From positions 124,001 through 188,000 of the forward strand of contig NZ_JANCMW010000003.1 in the NCBI RefSeq assembly GCF_029207565.1: a stretch of DNA of 64,000 nucleotides. Reading direction: 5' to 3'. How positions within the stretch are numbered: position 1 is the first letter of the stretch; each line of letters begins with the position of its first letter. This document shows, piece by piece, positions 1-10,450 of this stretch. Both the position numbers and the translations under genes were made by a program. Below the pieces are notes generated by a model. The model searched no databases, was not told the origin of the DNA, and saw only the letters and a program-made list of their open reading frames with translations. The DNA comes from Marinobacter iranensis. GTDB taxonomy: Bacteria; Pseudomonadota; Gammaproteobacteria; Pseudomonadales; Oleiphilaceae.

Positions 1-225
1 CCGGCTGAGCAGGGCCACATAACGTCGCAGGTCATGGCTGGAAACCGACCGCCAATGAGGTGACGGCAGTTGTTCAACCCAGACGGCAAAGCGCTTCAGA
101 TCTTCACAGTAACTGGCACAGGTGCGCGGCGAGTGCCGTTTTTCCGAGGCCAGGTAGCGCAGAAAGGCCGTCAGGGGCTCCGCCAGACTGGCAGCCGGAC
201 CAGCCTCGCCACCAGTCACCGACAT
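1..225 (-). CDS. xerC: Tyrosine recombinase XerC, N-terminal fragment
   Basis: Only the first 75 residues are in the window; the gene runs off the left edge. XerC with XerD resolves chromosome dimers at dif. The visible part is the SAM-like core-binding domain (FLRYLASEKRHSPRT, then a predicted helix ending near VWVEQL). The catalytic domain with its Arg/His/Tyr residues lies outside. The ATG at 225 follows the stop of the upstream DUF484 gene by 2 bases, so the two are translationally close. The order lysA-dapF-DUF484-xerC is the usual one in Pseudomonas and relatives, which supports the call. Confidence 0.88.
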   Translation of the reverse strand, partial: MSVTGGEAGPAASLAEPLTAFLRYLASEKRHSPRTCASYCEDLKRFAVWVEQLPSPHWRSVSSHDLRRYVALLSR

Positions 226-227
226 GC

Positions 228-974
228 TCAGCGGGACTCCGCCACCACGTCGGTGACTGGCACCGTGGCCGCGTGTCTTTGCAGGATCGGAGGCAGCAGG
301 CGGCTCAGCGTATCGCTGATGTAGGTCAGGAAGAGCGACCCCATGCTCTGGTCAAAATACCCGATCTCGCAACTGCCGACGGCAAAAACCCCGACCAGTT
401 CGTTGGTGCGCAGCGGTACCAGCGCCACTGAAGCGATAGGCTCCTCCCGATCCGGGAACAGGAAGCTACGCTCGCTTTCCCGGAACTGGCCACAAACCGC
501 ACGATCACCTTCCAGCAGCCCCCCAAGGCGCGCTTTCGCCGCTTCCGGCGTCACCACATGCAGGGCTCCCTGGGCCGCAGCCGGCAATTCACTGTCGGTG
601 AACAGGATGACCGAGGCCGCATCCAGGCCGAAATCGCCACGGATACTGTCATCAATCGCAGCGGCCATGTCATTCAGGTTGCGGGCCTCAATCACCTGCA
701 TCAGCAGGCGCTTGCTTTTCTCGAACAGACGGTCGTTATGGCGGGCAATAGACACCAGCTCCACCAGTTCGCGGCGCAGGGTGTCGCGCTGTTCGCGGAA
801 CAGGTGAACCTGGCGCTCCACCAGTGAAATTGCGCGACCACTGTCGTGGGGCAATGTCAGGCTGCGCAGGAGCTCGTCCTGTTCAACAAAGAAATCGGGG
901 TTATTTCGCAGGTAGTCTGCGACGGATTCCCGGCTGAGCTCACCGACCTTCTTGTGGGCCGTTTGTTCTGTCAT
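228..974 (-). CDS. DUF484 family protein
   Basis: A 248-residue cytoplasmic protein. Residues 1-75 are charged and predicted helical, with the typical family opening (YLRNNPDFF, then LTLPHD near 40). The second half looks like a GAF-type fold, ending in a segment (GYFDQSMGSLFL) that fits the family. I chose the ATG at 974 over an upstream start at 1070 because an AGGAG sits 8 bases before it and the extra 32 residues are low-complexity and overlap dapF. The biochemical role of DUF484 is unknown to me. Its place between dapF and xerC is conserved in Pseudomonas-like genomes. Confidence 0.88.
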   Translation of the reverse strand: MTEQTAHKKVGELSRESVADYLRNNPDFFVEQDELLRSLTLPHDSGRAISLVERQVHLFREQRDTLRRELVELVSIARHNDRLFEKSKRLLMQVIEARNLNDMAAAIDDSIRGDFGLDAASVILFTDSELPAAAQGALHVVTPEAAKARLGGLLEGDRAVCGQFRESERSFLFPDREEPIASVALVPLRTNELVGVFAVGSCEIGYFDQSMGSLFLTYISDTLSRLLPPILQRHAATVPVTDVVAESR

Positions 975-990
975 GCTGCTCTCCTGATGG

Positions 991-1974
991 TCAGGGCCTG
1001 GATGTGACTGGCTGGCGCTGGCGATGGTTCTTCCGGTTGGTTCCGGATTTTGCATCCCCCTGCCGTGCACTCTTGCGACGTCTCGGGGACGGGTCTCCCG
1101 GCAGGCGAAGCTGACCCTCGAAGACGCTGGCCGTAGGGCCTTCCATCATAACAGGGGACCCTTCCCCCTGCCATTCGATGACAAGGTGCCCGCCCTTGAG
1201 TTCGACCTCCACACGGCTGTCCAGCAGGCCACGAAGGCAACCGGCAACCACTGCCGCACAGGCTCCGCTGCCACAGGCCATGGTTTCACCGGAACCGCGT
1301 TCGAACACCCGCAGCCGCGCGTGGGTGCGGTCAATCACCTGCAGGAAACCGATATTGGCCCGCGCCGGAAACCGCGGATGGTTCTCAAGCCGGGGCCCAA
1401 GTTCGCCCACCGGTGCGGTGTCGACGTTATCAACCAACAGGACGCCGTGGGGATTTCCCATGGATACGGCACTGAGCTCCACCGTGTCACCCCCGACTTC
1501 CACGGTGTAAATATCCTTGCGCCGGTCGGCAGCAAAGGGAATGGCCGGCGGATTCAGCTCCGGCACGCCCATGTCCACGGTAACCATGCCAGCACGCCCT
1601 ACCCTGAGCTCAATTACGCCCTTGGCGGTCTGTACCCGGATAACCTTCTTGTTCGTCAGGCGCTGGTCGCGGACAAAACGGGCAAAACAACGGGCGCCAT
1701 TACCGCACTGCTCCACTTCCGAACCGTCACTGTTGAAAATCCGGTAGCGGAAATCCACATCCGGCAAGCCTGGCGGTTCAACCACCAGCAACTGGTCGAA
1801 GCCGATGCCGAAGTGTCGGTCGGCAAGCTCACGAATCGTGTCGGGACGCAGGCGGAACGGCTGGCTGATGGCGTCCACCACCATGAAATCGTTGCCCAGG
1901 CCATGCATCTTGGTGAAATTGAGCAATGGACCCTGTCCACGCCGGGACTGACTCATACCTTCATCCCCACTCAT
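991..1974 (-). CDS. dapF: Diaminopimelate epimerase with a basic C-terminal tail
   Basis: Converts LL- to meso-diaminopimelate for lysine and peptidoglycan synthesis. Both active-site cysteine motifs are visible: EQCGNGARC around residue 90 and MACGSGACA around residue 235, plus the family opening [11 protein letters not shown]. The ATG at 1974 overlaps the lysA stop (ATGA), so the genes are coupled; an ATG six codons later is an alternative start. The family is usually about 275 residues. This one has 327, owing to a roughly 40-residue Arg/Lys-rich tail after the last beta strand (from about residue 285). Confidence 0.95.
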   Translation of the reverse strand: MSGDEGMSQSRRGQGPLLNFTKMHGLGNDFMVVDAISQPFRLRPDTIRELADRHFGIGFDQLLVVEPPGLPDVDFRYRIFNSDGSEVEQCGNGARCFARFVRDQRLTNKKVIRVQTAKGVIELRVGRAGMVTVDMGVPELNPPAIPFAADRRKDIYTVEVGGDTVELSAVSMGNPHGVLLVDNVDTAPVGELGPRLENHPRFPARANIGFLQVIDRTHARLRVFERGSGETMACGSGACAAVVAGCLRGLLDSRVEVELKGGHLVIEWQGEGSPVMMEGPTASVFEGQLRLPGDPSPRRRKSARQGDAKSGTNRKNHRQRQPVTSRP

Positions 1975-3221
1975 TCCGGCAAACAGCTTTCAGGGCCAAG
2001 CTGCTCTTCCAGGGTTTCCCGCCGGCGAACAACGTGCACCTGGTCACCATCCACCATCAGTTCCGGCGGGCGGTTACGTGTGTTGTAGTTGGAACTCATG
2101 ACAAAACCATAGGCGCCAGCGGAGCGAACCGCCAGCAGATCACCTGCCTGGAGTCGCATTTTGCGATCCTTGCCCAGGAAATCACCGGTCTCACACACCG
2201 GCCCCACCAGATCCCAGGCTTTCTCCTCGCCGTCATTGCGGGGTGTCACCGGGATAATGGATTGCCACGCGCTGTAGAGAGCGGGACGGATCAGGTCGTT
2301 CATCGCCGCGTCGATAATGGCGAAATTGCGATGTTCTGTGCACTTGAGGAATTCAACCCGCGTCAGCAGGATACCGGCGTTTGCCGCGATGGAGCGGCCG
2401 GGCTCCATGATCAGTTCCAGTTCCCGGTCGCCCAGGCGTTCCGCCAGCGCGGTTACATAGTCTGACGGCTGCGGTGGCTGTTCCCGGTCGTAGGTGACTC
2501 CCAGGCCACCACCCATGTCCAGGTGGCGGATAACAATATTGTTCTGCGCCAGGGCATCGATCAGCGCCAGCACCCGGTCCAGCGCGTCCAGGAAGGGCGA
2601 CACTGTGGTCAACTGGGAGCCGATATGGCAATCCACACCCTGTATGTCCAGATTGGGCATGGCGGCAGCACGCTGGTAAACCGCTGGCGCTTCGGCAATA
2701 TCAATACCGAATTTGTTTTCTTTCAGGCCGGTGGAAATGTAGGGGTGAGTGCCCGCGTCCACATCGGGGTTCACCCGCAGGGAAACCGGAGCCTTCACAC
2801 CCAGTTCGCCCGCCACTTCGTTGAGCCGGTCCAGTTCGGTGTCGGATTCGACGTTGAAACAGCGAACGCCCGCCTCCAGGGCGCGGCGCATTTCCCAGCG
2901 CTGCTTGCCAACGCCGGAAAAGACCGTTTTTGCAGGATCACCGCCGGCCCGAATCACCCGCTCGAGCTCCCCGGCAGAGACAATGTCGAAGCCGGCACCA
3001 AGACGCGCCAGCACATTCAGCACGGCAATATTGCTGTTGGCCTTGACGGCATAGCACACCAGGTGGGGACGGCCTGTCAGGGCATCGTCATAGGCCCGGT
3101 AATGGCGTTCAAGGGTGGCACGGGAATAGACATACGCGGGCGTACCAAAGCGCCCGGCGATGTCCGCGACCGCTACTTCCTCGGCGAACAATTCACCGTT
3201 ACGGTAATTGAAGTGATCCAT
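1971..3221 (-). CDS. lysA: Diaminopimelate decarboxylase
   Basis: PLP enzyme that makes L-lysine from meso-diaminopimelate. 416 residues, the normal length. The PLP lysine motif (CYAVKANSN) is near residue 59. The glycine-rich MGGGLG, EPGRSI and the CETGDFL active-site segment contributed across the dimer interface follow in the expected order. The ATG at 3221 is preceded by lptM with a short gap, and the 3' end overlaps dapF by 4 bases. This is the second gene of the lptM-lysA-dapF-DUF484-xerC run. Confidence 0.96.
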   Translation of the reverse strand: MDHFNYRNGELFAEEVAVADIAGRFGTPAYVYSRATLERHYRAYDDALTGRPHLVCYAVKANSNIAVLNVLARLGAGFDIVSAGELERVIRAGGDPAKTVFSGVGKQRWEMRRALEAGVRCFNVESDTELDRLNEVAGELGVKAPVSLRVNPDVDAGTHPYISTGLKENKFGIDIAEAPAVYQRAAAMPNLDIQGVDCHIGSQLTTVSPFLDALDRVLALIDALAQNNIVIRHLDMGGGLGVTYDREQPPQPSDYVTALAERLGDRELELIMEPGRSIAANAGILLTRVEFLKCTEHRNFAIIDAAMNDLIRPALYSAWQSIIPVTPRNDGEEKAWDLVGPVCETGDFLGKDRKMRLQAGDLLAVRSAGAYGFVMSSNYNTRNRPPELMVDGDQVHVVRRRETLEEQLGPESCLPE

Positions 3222-3259
3222 GGATGTCCTGAGTCTGTTATCGGGTCAGCCTGCCAGAC

Positions 3260-3427
3260 CTAGCGGTCTTCAGCCTGCTCATTTCTGTCCTGCGCACGGG
3301 TGCTGGCCTGCTCGGAGGCTGCCTCGCTGTCGGCCGGAGCCTCACGGTAGAGCGGGCCTTTCTGGCCGCAACCGGCCAGGAACACGGCCGTCACCAGCAG
3401 GAGTGCGATTGTCTGCCCTGGCTTCAT
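3260..3427 (-). CDS. lptM: Small lipoprotein LptM (YifL family)
   Basis: A 55-residue lipoprotein. The signal peptide starts MKPGQTIALLLV and ends in a lipobox LAGC at residues 17-20, followed by GQKGPLY, the hallmark of the YifL/LptM family; the rest is acidic linker. In E. coli LptM assists LptD/E assembly in the outer membrane (established for E. coli, inferred here). The longer reading frame from 3502 adds 25 residues with no signal-peptide character, so the ATG at 3427 is preferred. It sits just upstream of lysA, as in many gammaproteobacteria. Confidence 0.85.
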   Translation of the reverse strand: MKPGQTIALLLVTAVFLAGCGQKGPLYREAPADSEAASEQASTRAQDRNEQAEDR

Positions 3428-3458
3428 CGGTAGCTGCCCCTTGTGTCTGTATGGGCGC

Positions 3459-3464
3459 AGTATA
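3459..3464 (-). promoter_or_regulatory. Possible -10 box for lptM-lysA-dapF
   Basis: On the minus strand TATACT lies 31 bases before the lptM start, in the short gap between cyaA and lptM. No convincing -35 hexamer is visible at the right distance, so this is tentative. Confidence 0.3.
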
Positions 3465-3514
3465 CCTGAGTTTGGCGGCGTCCGGCGAGATGCCACGGCC
3501 ACCGATCCGGGGTG

Positions 3515-6364
3515 TTAAAGGTGCTGATTCAGCGAGCGTTCCAGTTCCGTGCGGTAATAGAGGTACTGGATAGTCTGGATATCCTGCTGGTAGACCTGTG
3601 GGTCCAGGTCGTGGGGCAGGTGAACATCGGTCAGGTAGACCGGATACGGCTCGCCACTGTGGCGGAGCGAGCGAATGTAGTGGGCCACCGCCGGGATCAG
3701 TTGGTCTCCGTACTCCTGGACGGTAAATTCCTGGTCACCGCAGAAAATATCGAAACGCACCCGGGAGTCGCCCTCCTGGATACCGATGGCCTGCACTTCC
3801 AACCCCGGCAGTGACGCATTGCTGTCCGCGTCCGGACGCCGTTCGGCACGCCACTGGCCATCGCGCAGCACCATTTCATAGCACTGCACACCGGAAATAT
3901 CGGTAATCGCGTCAAGTTGGCGCAACTGCCTGCGTTCCGTCAGGTTTTCCAGGAATCGCAGTAACGGCACCAGCAGGAAGCGGCGATTGGCATAGCCTTG
4001 CTGCCAGCAGAACACCGACCCCAGCTCGTCCACCACCCACACCCGCGCGGTATCGCCGGTTACCCGGCAGAACACCTGGATGTTACCCGGCTCACTGGCA
4101 TGGCACACGGTGCGCAGGGGCAGGTCGTCCAGCAGGGCGTACTGGTCAAACACCACCGGCAGATAGGACTCCTGGGGTTTTGCCAGGTAGGCCATCAACG
4201 CCTCGGTACTGTCGAAGGCCACGAACCCCGGTTCGGTACCGTTAAAACGCAGAAGGAAGAAGCGCCTGTCCATCTCTATCACATAGCGCAGGGGATGGGG
4301 GCCAACGCCGCCGGCGAAGAAATGGCGCATCACGTCGATGAACAGCTCGCGCACCCGACGGGCAATGGCGGCACCATGGCCGGTGTTATGGCTGTGGACC
4401 ATAATCTCCGGCAACCGGTCGGGGGCCGCAGCCACCGAGGCCAGGATATTCTTCAGGCACTGGATCAGGGTATCGCCGGCGGCATAGTGCTGCAGGCTGA
4501 CCTCGTGCCAACTGTTGAAGGTGACCTGGTCAATGGTGTTCACCAGGTTCTCCCGCCCGCCACTGAAACCCAGTGAGTCGTGTCGGGCGCTGAGTTTGTG
4601 CAGCCCGCGCTCGGTCAGAAAGGCTTGGGGGTCCACCCCGACATTTACAAACAACAGGTTACGCAACGGATGCACAGCCCTGGACAAGGCTTCCCGCCCG
4701 GCAGGTTCCACCGGGAACGGCAGAAACGAACCCAGCGCGTCCAGCATTTCCCTCAGCTCCGCCACCGAGGCAATACTGCTGCCGGCGCGGACGTTCAACC
4801 GGGTGGACCGGGTCAGCAGGCCATTGTAATAACTCCAGAGCATCAGCTCTGTGAGGTTGCCTGAGCGGCGGATAACCGGTTGCCAGAGGGCATCCGACGG
4901 GTCTTCGAGGTCACGGTAGAGCAGCCAGCCCTCGTAAGCCGCCGATCCGCCCTGTTCCGACTGGTGATGGAACGCCAGATTCTCCTCCGACAGCGACGGT
5001 GCCAGCCCGGGATTGATCTGCTCAATCTTGCCAGCCTTACGCTGGAAGGCGGCATAGAGTTTTCGCCCCAACAGATTCATGTCATTACCACTGATAGCAG
5101 CACGAGTACCATGATCCCGTGCCAGGCGCGACAACAAGCGGTAGCTGTGGGTTAATTCAGCCACCACAGCCCGTCGCAGGGTCACCACATCTTCTGCCCG
5201 CCAACGTATCCGGTTGTCCAGGTTTTTCAGCTCCGGGGCCGACCAGCCCCAGGAGTCGACCAGCGACTGCAACAGCCCGGTTCGCCAGCCAGACCCCGCC
5301 TGCGCCGAACGGGTCAGCGGCAACCCCGCCTTAAGGTAGAGGCTTTGGCGCACCAGCGCCAGGCGCTGGGGCGCGTCTTCTAGCAGCCAACGCTCAAGGC
5401 GCTGGTAAAGCAGTATATAAGGATCGAGCCGGTCAGGATCGGTTTCACCGGCGAAAATCTCGGCCTTGAAGACCCGGGATAGCAATGGCTCGTTACCACT
5501 GCGTGCATAACATTCAATCAGCAACAGCTTGAGGATGGATTTCCAGGGCGCGTCAATGCCCTTGTACAATTGCCAGACCCCGGCACCGAGAAACTCTTCC
5601 TGCGGGATGGACGACACCGGGCCGAAATCAATGTATTCATCGCCCCGGATGAAGCGGCAATCAATCAGTTGCCGCGCGCACTCGTCGTAGCGCTCTTCAT
5701 CCTGCACCGGCACCAGCCACCAGAGCGGGTAGCAGCCACCGAGATGAATCCCCGTGCGATAGAATTCATCCAGCAGGAGGTAATGCTGCGAACTGCCGCA
5801 GTTCTCGCCGGTGACTTCCGCACGCTGACGCCCGGCGCGCCAGTCGGCGGCGGAAAACACGAACACGTGAAGTTCCACTCCCAGGGTCGCGGCCCAGGCC
5901 GACAGGCTCTGCGCCTTGCGCTCCAGGCAACGTATGCCTCGCTCCGGAAGATCCGGACGATGGCACAGCCAGATATCCAGGTCACTGGCCACCGAATGGC
6001 CGAGAGTTCCGGGACTTCCCATCAGGAACAAGGCTTCCAGGTCCGGCTTTCGCCGCCCCTCGTCCTTGAGCGAAAAGGTTCGTGCCAGGCGCCTGGCGGC
6101 GCTCAGCGTTGGCTCGGAAGGCCGGTAGTGGCTCAGGCCATAGGGACAGTCGCTGTCAAGATAACCAGGCAGGGCCGGGTGGTTCAGGTGAAACACCAGT
6201 GGCAACACGTCCAGGACTGCCTGCTGGCGATAGGTCAGAGCCGAATGGGCGCGCTCCCAGCGTTGCCGGTTGACAGCCATGAACCGATCCCGCAGCCGTC
6301 GCAGCGTTTTTCGGTCGATACCCTCGTCGAAATCCAGGGCAATGGGAGCGGTATGGGTGGTCAC
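3515..6364 (-). CDS. cyaA: Class I adenylate cyclase
   Basis: Makes cAMP, the ligand of CRP/Vfr regulators. About 950 residues, matching Pseudomonas CyaA. The N-terminal part opens with DEGIDRKTLRRLRDRF. The nucleotidyltransferase catalytic motif GSPGTLGHSVASDLDIW with paired aspartates follows near residue 150; the long C-terminal regulatory half follows. The frame is open to a TTG at 6436, but I prefer the GTG at 6364: it has GGAG five bases upstream and puts about 11 residues before DEGIDRK, as I recall for the Pseudomonas protein. It is divergent from the PAS-GGDEF-EAL gene. Confidence 0.93.
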   Translation of the reverse strand: MTTHTAPIALDFDEGIDRKTLRRLRDRFMAVNRQRWERAHSALTYRQQAVLDVLPLVFHLNHPALPGYLDSDCPYGLSHYRPSEPTLSAARRLARTFSLKDEGRRKPDLEALFLMGSPGTLGHSVASDLDIWLCHRPDLPERGIRCLERKAQSLSAWAATLGVELHVFVFSAADWRAGRQRAEVTGENCGSSQHYLLLDEFYRTGIHLGGCYPLWWLVPVQDEERYDECARQLIDCRFIRGDEYIDFGPVSSIPQEEFLGAGVWQLYKGIDAPWKSILKLLLIECYARSGNEPLLSRVFKAEIFAGETDPDRLDPYILLYQRLERWLLEDAPQRLALVRQSLYLKAGLPLTRSAQAGSGWRTGLLQSLVDSWGWSAPELKNLDNRIRWRAEDVVTLRRAVVAELTHSYRLLSRLARDHGTRAAISGNDMNLLGRKLYAAFQRKAGKIEQINPGLAPSLSEENLAFHHQSEQGGSAAYEGWLLYRDLEDPSDALWQPVIRRSGNLTELMLWSYYNGLLTRSTRLNVRAGSSIASVAELREMLDALGSFLPFPVEPAGREALSRAVHPLRNLLFVNVGVDPQAFLTERGLHKLSARHDSLGFSGGRENLVNTIDQVTFNSWHEVSLQHYAAGDTLIQCLKNILASVAAAPDRLPEIMVHSHNTGHGAAIARRVRELFIDVMRHFFAGGVGPHPLRYVIEMDRRFFLLRFNGTEPGFVAFDSTEALMAYLAKPQESYLPVVFDQYALLDDLPLRTVCHASEPGNIQVFCRVTGDTARVWVVDELGSVFCWQQGYANRRFLLVPLLRFLENLTERRQLRQLDAITDISGVQCYEMVLRDGQWRAERRPDADSNASLPGLEVQAIGIQEGDSRVRFDIFCGDQEFTVQEYGDQLIPAVAHYIRSLRHSGEPYPVYLTDVHLPHDLDPQVYQQDIQTIQYLYYRTELERSLNQHL

Positions 6365-6439
6365 GGTGACTCCGCGGGAGAGGTTCTTTCCGATATCATT
6401 ATCAGTATGATGGATGCATCGTGGCAAAACCGGCAAAAA

Positions 6440-6471
6440 AATAAAAGCGGGACTACTTTACAACATCCCGC
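6440..6471 (-). terminator. Terminator-like hairpin in the cyaA leader
   Basis: On the minus strand GCGGGA (6471-6466) and TCCCGC (6452-6447) form a 6-bp stem, followed at once by a T-rich run TTTTATTTTTTT. It lies upstream of the cyaA start within the divergent intergenic space, so it would act on transcripts entering cyaA. Confidence 0.5.
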
Positions 6472-6498
6472 CACGAACCTGGCTGAGGTTATTCCGTC

Positions 6499-8943
6499 GT
6501 GAAAGAATTCTTTATCCGTCGAGACCGCTCCGACGCGCCCCAGGGTGCTGAGCGACGCACCCTGATCCGTATCAACGACGAAGGCGTGATCCTGTTCGCC
6601 GATCATCACGCCGAGGCGGTACTGGGCTATGAGGCCAGCGAACTGGAAGGACGCAAGGTGCAGTGTATCCTGGCTACGCGCCAGGACGACCCCTTCGCGC
6701 CGGCCCACCGACATCGCATCGAAAACGGCGAATCGGTACTGATTACCTTTCGCCACAAGGAAGGATTTTTCTTTACCGCCGCTCTCAGCCTGCGCATGGA
6801 TATCCGCGATTCCGACCAGGCTGCCAGCGCCTGTATCAGCCAGCGTGACCACTCCCCCATCGACCACCGCCTGATCCGTCTGGCGGAAACCTCCGCCGGC
6901 CTGGGCATCTGGGAACTGGATCTCAACAGCAATGAGCTGACCTGGACAGACGGCATGTATCACCTTCTGGAGTTGCGGCCCGGTAACGAAATCACGCCGG
7001 AACAGGCGCTTTTTTACTGCCAGTCCAGCCAGGGCCGGATTCGCGCCCTGTTCCGGCGCTGCATCCGCACCGGGCAACCCTTTTCCCTGACCCTGGACCT
7101 GCTGACCGCCCGCCAGAACATCCGCCAGGTAACACTGACCGGTCGCGCCCTGAAAGCCGGCGAACGGATACAACGCCTGGGTGGCACGCTGGTTGACCGC
7201 ACCCATGAACGCAACCAGACCCTGGCCCGCCAACAGGCAGAACAGCTGTTGGCGGCCACCATTGATACCACCAGCGATCTGGTGGTTGCCGTTGACCGCC
7301 AGCTCAACCTGCTGCATTTCAATCGTGCCTTCAGTCGCCAGTTTGAGCTCACCTTCGGCCTGCACCCTAAACCCGACAGCAACCTGAGTGCGGTGTTACA
7401 CGAGTTCCCCAACGAGCGGCGGCTTATGGAGCGACTCTGGAACCGCGCCTTCGAACGTGACAGTTTTGTGGTGGAAATGCCCCTGGCGCAGCAGCACAAG
7501 GAGCTTCCGCTGTACGAAATTCACTATCAGCGCCTGACGGATTCCCAGGGCGAGGTCATCGGGGCCGTTCACGTTGCCCGGGATATCAGCGACCGCCTGC
7601 TGAACTCGTCCAGCAGCGAATACCGAATTCAGCACGACCCGGTCACCGGTCTGATGAATCGCAAAGCCTTCCTGGCCAGGTTTCAGAAAACACTGGAACA
7701 AAACCCCCGACGGGAAAGCACCGACAGCCTGCTCTATCTGGACCTGGACGGGTTTGAGCACTTCAACGACATTGCCGGCAGCGGTATCTGCGACCGCTAC
7801 CTGCGTGAACTTGCCGGCAACCTGGGCGTCAAGGTGCGGCAGCGGGATGGGCTTGCGCGCCTGGCTGGCGATACTTTCGCTCTGCTAATCGAGAACTGCC
7901 CCGAAGCCAGGGCCCGCAAGATTACCGACAGCATTCTGGAGCTGATTGGCGGCTTTGTTTTCCACTGGCAGGACAAGCAATTACAGACAACCGCCAGCGG
8001 CGGCCTGCTGTTCCTGGATGAACACGCACCAACCGACCCGGAGCAGTTGCTGACCCAGGCCGCCGATTTGTGCCATACCGCGAAAACCTCCGGCCGCAAC
8101 CGGATTCACGCTGCCCGGGCCATGTCCCTGTCGCTGGATGAAAGCACCACCAACGACGTCCTGGAGCAGATTCGCCAGGCCCTCGACAGCGGCCATCTGA
8201 AGCTCGAGTACCAGTCGCTACGGCCGGTGGCCAGTGTTACCTGGGGCGACCATATCGAAATCCTGACCCGGATTCCCGGCGAGACCCCGGACAGCCCGCC
8301 GCTGACACCCAGCGAGTTCCTGCCAGTGGCCGAGCGGTTCGATCTCGCCAAACGCCTGGACCGTCAGGTTATTCGCCAGACCCTGGCCTGGCTGGCGCAG
8401 CATCGACTGCTGGAGCCGCGCCTCAAGTACTGCGGTTTTAACCTGTCCCTGGCCAGTGTACTGGACGACACCTTCGCCGATTTTATGGAAACCGCCCTGA
8501 AAGGCTCACCCTTTGCCCCGGAGTGTTTCTGCCTGGAAATCCGGGAATCCCATGCCACCCAGTATCCGGACGACGTGGCGGTACTCTGCGACACCCTTCA
8601 CCGGGTTGGCTGCCGGGTGGCACTGGATGGCGCGGGAGCGTCAGTGGAGAGCTACAGCCTGGCGGCGCGATTGCCGGTGGATATTATCAAGCTGGACCAC
8701 AAAATCATGCAGCACCTGAACGATGATCCGGTGCAACAGGTGATGGTAGAGGCGCTGCACAAGATTGCGGAAGCCTCGGGCAAGGTAACCGTCGCCACAT
8801 TCATCGAAAACGACGACACCCTCCGCAAGGTGCGTACACTGGGCATCCATTACGGTCAGGGCTTCCGACTCTACCGGCCTCGCCCCCTGGAGGAGCTGAG
8901 ACCGGCGGAAGTCGCCCTGACCACCGGGAAGATTGGCGGCTAG
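6499..8943 (+). CDS. Multi-PAS protein with degenerate GGDEF and EAL domains
   Basis: 814 residues from a GTG start. Two or three PAS-like segments (about 20-110, 130-235, 250-370) precede a GGDEF-fold domain (378-540) and an EAL-fold domain (552-805). The GGDEF signature is AGDTF (456-460), lacking the glutamate expected in an active cyclase. The EAL motif is EIL (587-589). The second metal-binding aspartate of the usual DDFG is glycine (DGAG, 710-713), and AEGVE reads ATFIE. Catalysis is therefore doubtful, and a receptor or scaffold role is more likely (inference). No membrane segments. It is divergent from cyaA and converges on argH, sharing a 4-bp CTAG at the stops. Confidence 0.85.
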   Translation: MKEFFIRRDRSDAPQGAERRTLIRINDEGVILFADHHAEAVLGYEASELEGRKVQCILATRQDDPFAPAHRHRIENGESVLITFRHKEGFFFTAALSLRMDIRDSDQAASACISQRDHSPIDHRLIRLAETSAGLGIWELDLNSNELTWTDGMYHLLELRPGNEITPEQALFYCQSSQGRIRALFRRCIRTGQPFSLTLDLLTARQNIRQVTLTGRALKAGERIQRLGGTLVDRTHERNQTLARQQAEQLLAATIDTTSDLVVAVDRQLNLLHFNRAFSRQFELTFGLHPKPDSNLSAVLHEFPNERRLMERLWNRAFERDSFVVEMPLAQQHKELPLYEIHYQRLTDSQGEVIGAVHVARDISDRLLNSSSSEYRIQHDPVTGLMNRKAFLARFQKTLEQNPRRESTDSLLYLDLDGFEHFNDIAGSGICDRYLRELAGNLGVKVRQRDGLARLAGDTFALLIENCPEARARKITDSILELIGGFVFHWQDKQLQTTASGGLLFLDEHAPTDPEQLLTQAADLCHTAKTSGRNRIHAARAMSLSLDESTTNDVLEQIRQALDSGHLKLEYQSLRPVASVTWGDHIEILTRIPGETPDSPPLTPSEFLPVAERFDLAKRLDRQVIRQTLAWLAQHRLLEPRLKYCGFNLSLASVLDDTFADFMETALKGSPFAPECFCLEIRESHATQYPDDVAVLCDTLHRVGCRVALDGAGASVESYSLAARLPVDIIKLDHKIMQHLNDDPVQQVMVEALHKIAEASGKVTVATFIENDDTLRKVRTLGIHYGQGFRLYRPRPLEELRPAEVALTTGKIGG

Positions 8944-10331
8944 AACGCCTTCCTGGCCCGGGCCACGGCGGCGCGAACCTGGGCCGGCGCGGTGCCACCC
9001 AGATGATCCCGGGCCTGCACCGACCCTTCCAGGGTGAGTACATCGAACACATCCTCGCCGATCACATCGGAGAAGCGCGTCAGCTCGTCCGTGGTCATCT
9101 CCGACAGGTCACGGCCCTCGGCAACGCCGAAGGCCACGGCCTTGCCCACGATCTCGTGGGCATCACGGAAGGCCACGCCCTTCTTGACCAGGTAGTCCGC
9201 CAGATCGGTTGCAGTTGAGAAACCGCGCTTGGCCGCCACCCGCATATTGTCCGCCTTGGCTTCAATGGCCGGAATCATGTCGGCGTAAGCCTTGAGGCAG
9301 CCCTTGACGGTGTCCACGGTATCAAACAGGGGCTCCTTGTCTTCCTGGTTGTCCTTGTTGTACGCCAGCGGCTGGCTTTTCATCAGGGTCAGCAGGCTGA
9401 TCAGGTGGCCATTCACCCGGCCGGTCTTGCCCCGCACCAGCTCCGGCACATCCGGATTCTTCTTCTGGGGCATGATGGACGAACCGGTGCAGAAGCGGTC
9501 CGGCAGGTCGATGAAATCAAACTGGGCGGAGGTCCACAGCACCAGCTCTTCGCTGAACCTGGACAGGTGGGTCATCAGCAGGGCCGCGAAGCTGCAGAAC
9601 TCGATGGCAAAGTCCCGGTCGCTGACAGAGTCCAGGGAGTTCTCACTGGGCCGGTCAAAGCCCAGCAGTTTTGCGGTGATACTGCGATCAATGGGGTAGG
9701 TTGTGCCAGCCAGTGCAGCGGCGCCCAGGGGCATCACATTGACCCGCTTGCGGCAGTCCTGCAGGCGCTCGGCATCCCGCACCAGCATCTCGTACCACGC
9801 CAGCAGGTGATGGCCAAACGTAACCGGCTGGGCGGTCTGCAGGTGGGTAAACCCCGGCATGATGGTCTCCGCTTCACGCTCGGCCAGGTCCAGCAGGCCG
9901 GCCTGCAGGCGCCGGAGCTCTTCGGCGATCACGTCGATTTCATCACGCAGGTAAAGGCGGATATCCGTGGCCACCTGGTCATTACGGCTGCGGCCGGTGT
10001 GCAGCTTCTTGCCGGTGATGCCAATGCGGTCCGTCAACCGTGCCTCAATGTTCATGTGCACATCTTCCAGGCTGACCGACCACTGGAACGTGCCGGCCTC
10101 GATGTCGGCCTTGACGGCTTTCAGGCCTTCGATGATGGTGTCACGCTCTTCATTGGTAAGCACGCCTACTTCCGCCAGCATGGTGGCGTGGGCAATGGAG
10201 CCGGTAATATCGTGATGGTACAGGCGCTGGTCAAAGCCCACGGAAGCGGTGAAACGCTCCACAAAGGCATCGGTGGGTTCGGTAAAACGACCGCCCCAGG
10301 GTTTCTCGGCGCTCTTGTTCTGATCCGTCAT
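8940..10331 (-). CDS. argH: Argininosuccinate lyase
   Basis: Last step of arginine synthesis: argininosuccinate to arginine and fumarate. 463 residues, the normal size. Visible motifs are HTGRSRNDQ (111-119), TH at 162-163 (general acid region) and the fumarase/aspartase signature [12 protein letters not shown] (283-294) with the catalytic serine. It is divergent from algZ, as in Pseudomonas aeruginosa. The stop codon overlaps that of the upstream convergent PAS protein by the 4 bases CTAG. Confidence 0.97.
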   Translation of the reverse strand: MTDQNKSAEKPWGGRFTEPTDAFVERFTASVGFDQRLYHHDITGSIAHATMLAEVGVLTNEERDTIIEGLKAVKADIEAGTFQWSVSLEDVHMNIEARLTDRIGITGKKLHTGRSRNDQVATDIRLYLRDEIDVIAEELRRLQAGLLDLAEREAETIMPGFTHLQTAQPVTFGHHLLAWYEMLVRDAERLQDCRKRVNVMPLGAAALAGTTYPIDRSITAKLLGFDRPSENSLDSVSDRDFAIEFCSFAALLMTHLSRFSEELVLWTSAQFDFIDLPDRFCTGSSIMPQKKNPDVPELVRGKTGRVNGHLISLLTLMKSQPLAYNKDNQEDKEPLFDTVDTVKGCLKAYADMIPAIEAKADNMRVAAKRGFSTATDLADYLVKKGVAFRDAHEIVGKAVAFGVAEGRDLSEMTTDELTRFSDVIGEDVFDVLTLEGSVQARDHLGGTAPAQVRAAVARARKAF

Positions 10332-10396
10332 GGTCTATCTTTCCTGCTGACAGCCCGGCATCATTCTGCGGGAATGGGTAAATGGAATGTCGCGGG

Positions 10397-10405
10397 ATTA
10401 TAGCA
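10397..10405 (-). promoter_or_regulatory. Extended -10 promoter element for argH
   Basis: The minus strand reads TGCTATAAT, a perfect TATAAT with the extended-10 TGN, 66 bases upstream of the argH ATG. There is no good -35, which extended -10 promoters do not strictly need. Confidence 0.55.
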
Positions 10406-10450
10406 TTCTGAAGCGCACAGTTGCCCTTCTCTGATTCAGGAAAAGCGTCA

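Noticed and set aside
1024..2088. 354-codon open frame on the plus strand over dapF
   Set aside because: It is antisense to a clear dapF with catalytic motifs, has no recognisable domain and no ribosome-binding site; a GC-rich shadow frame.
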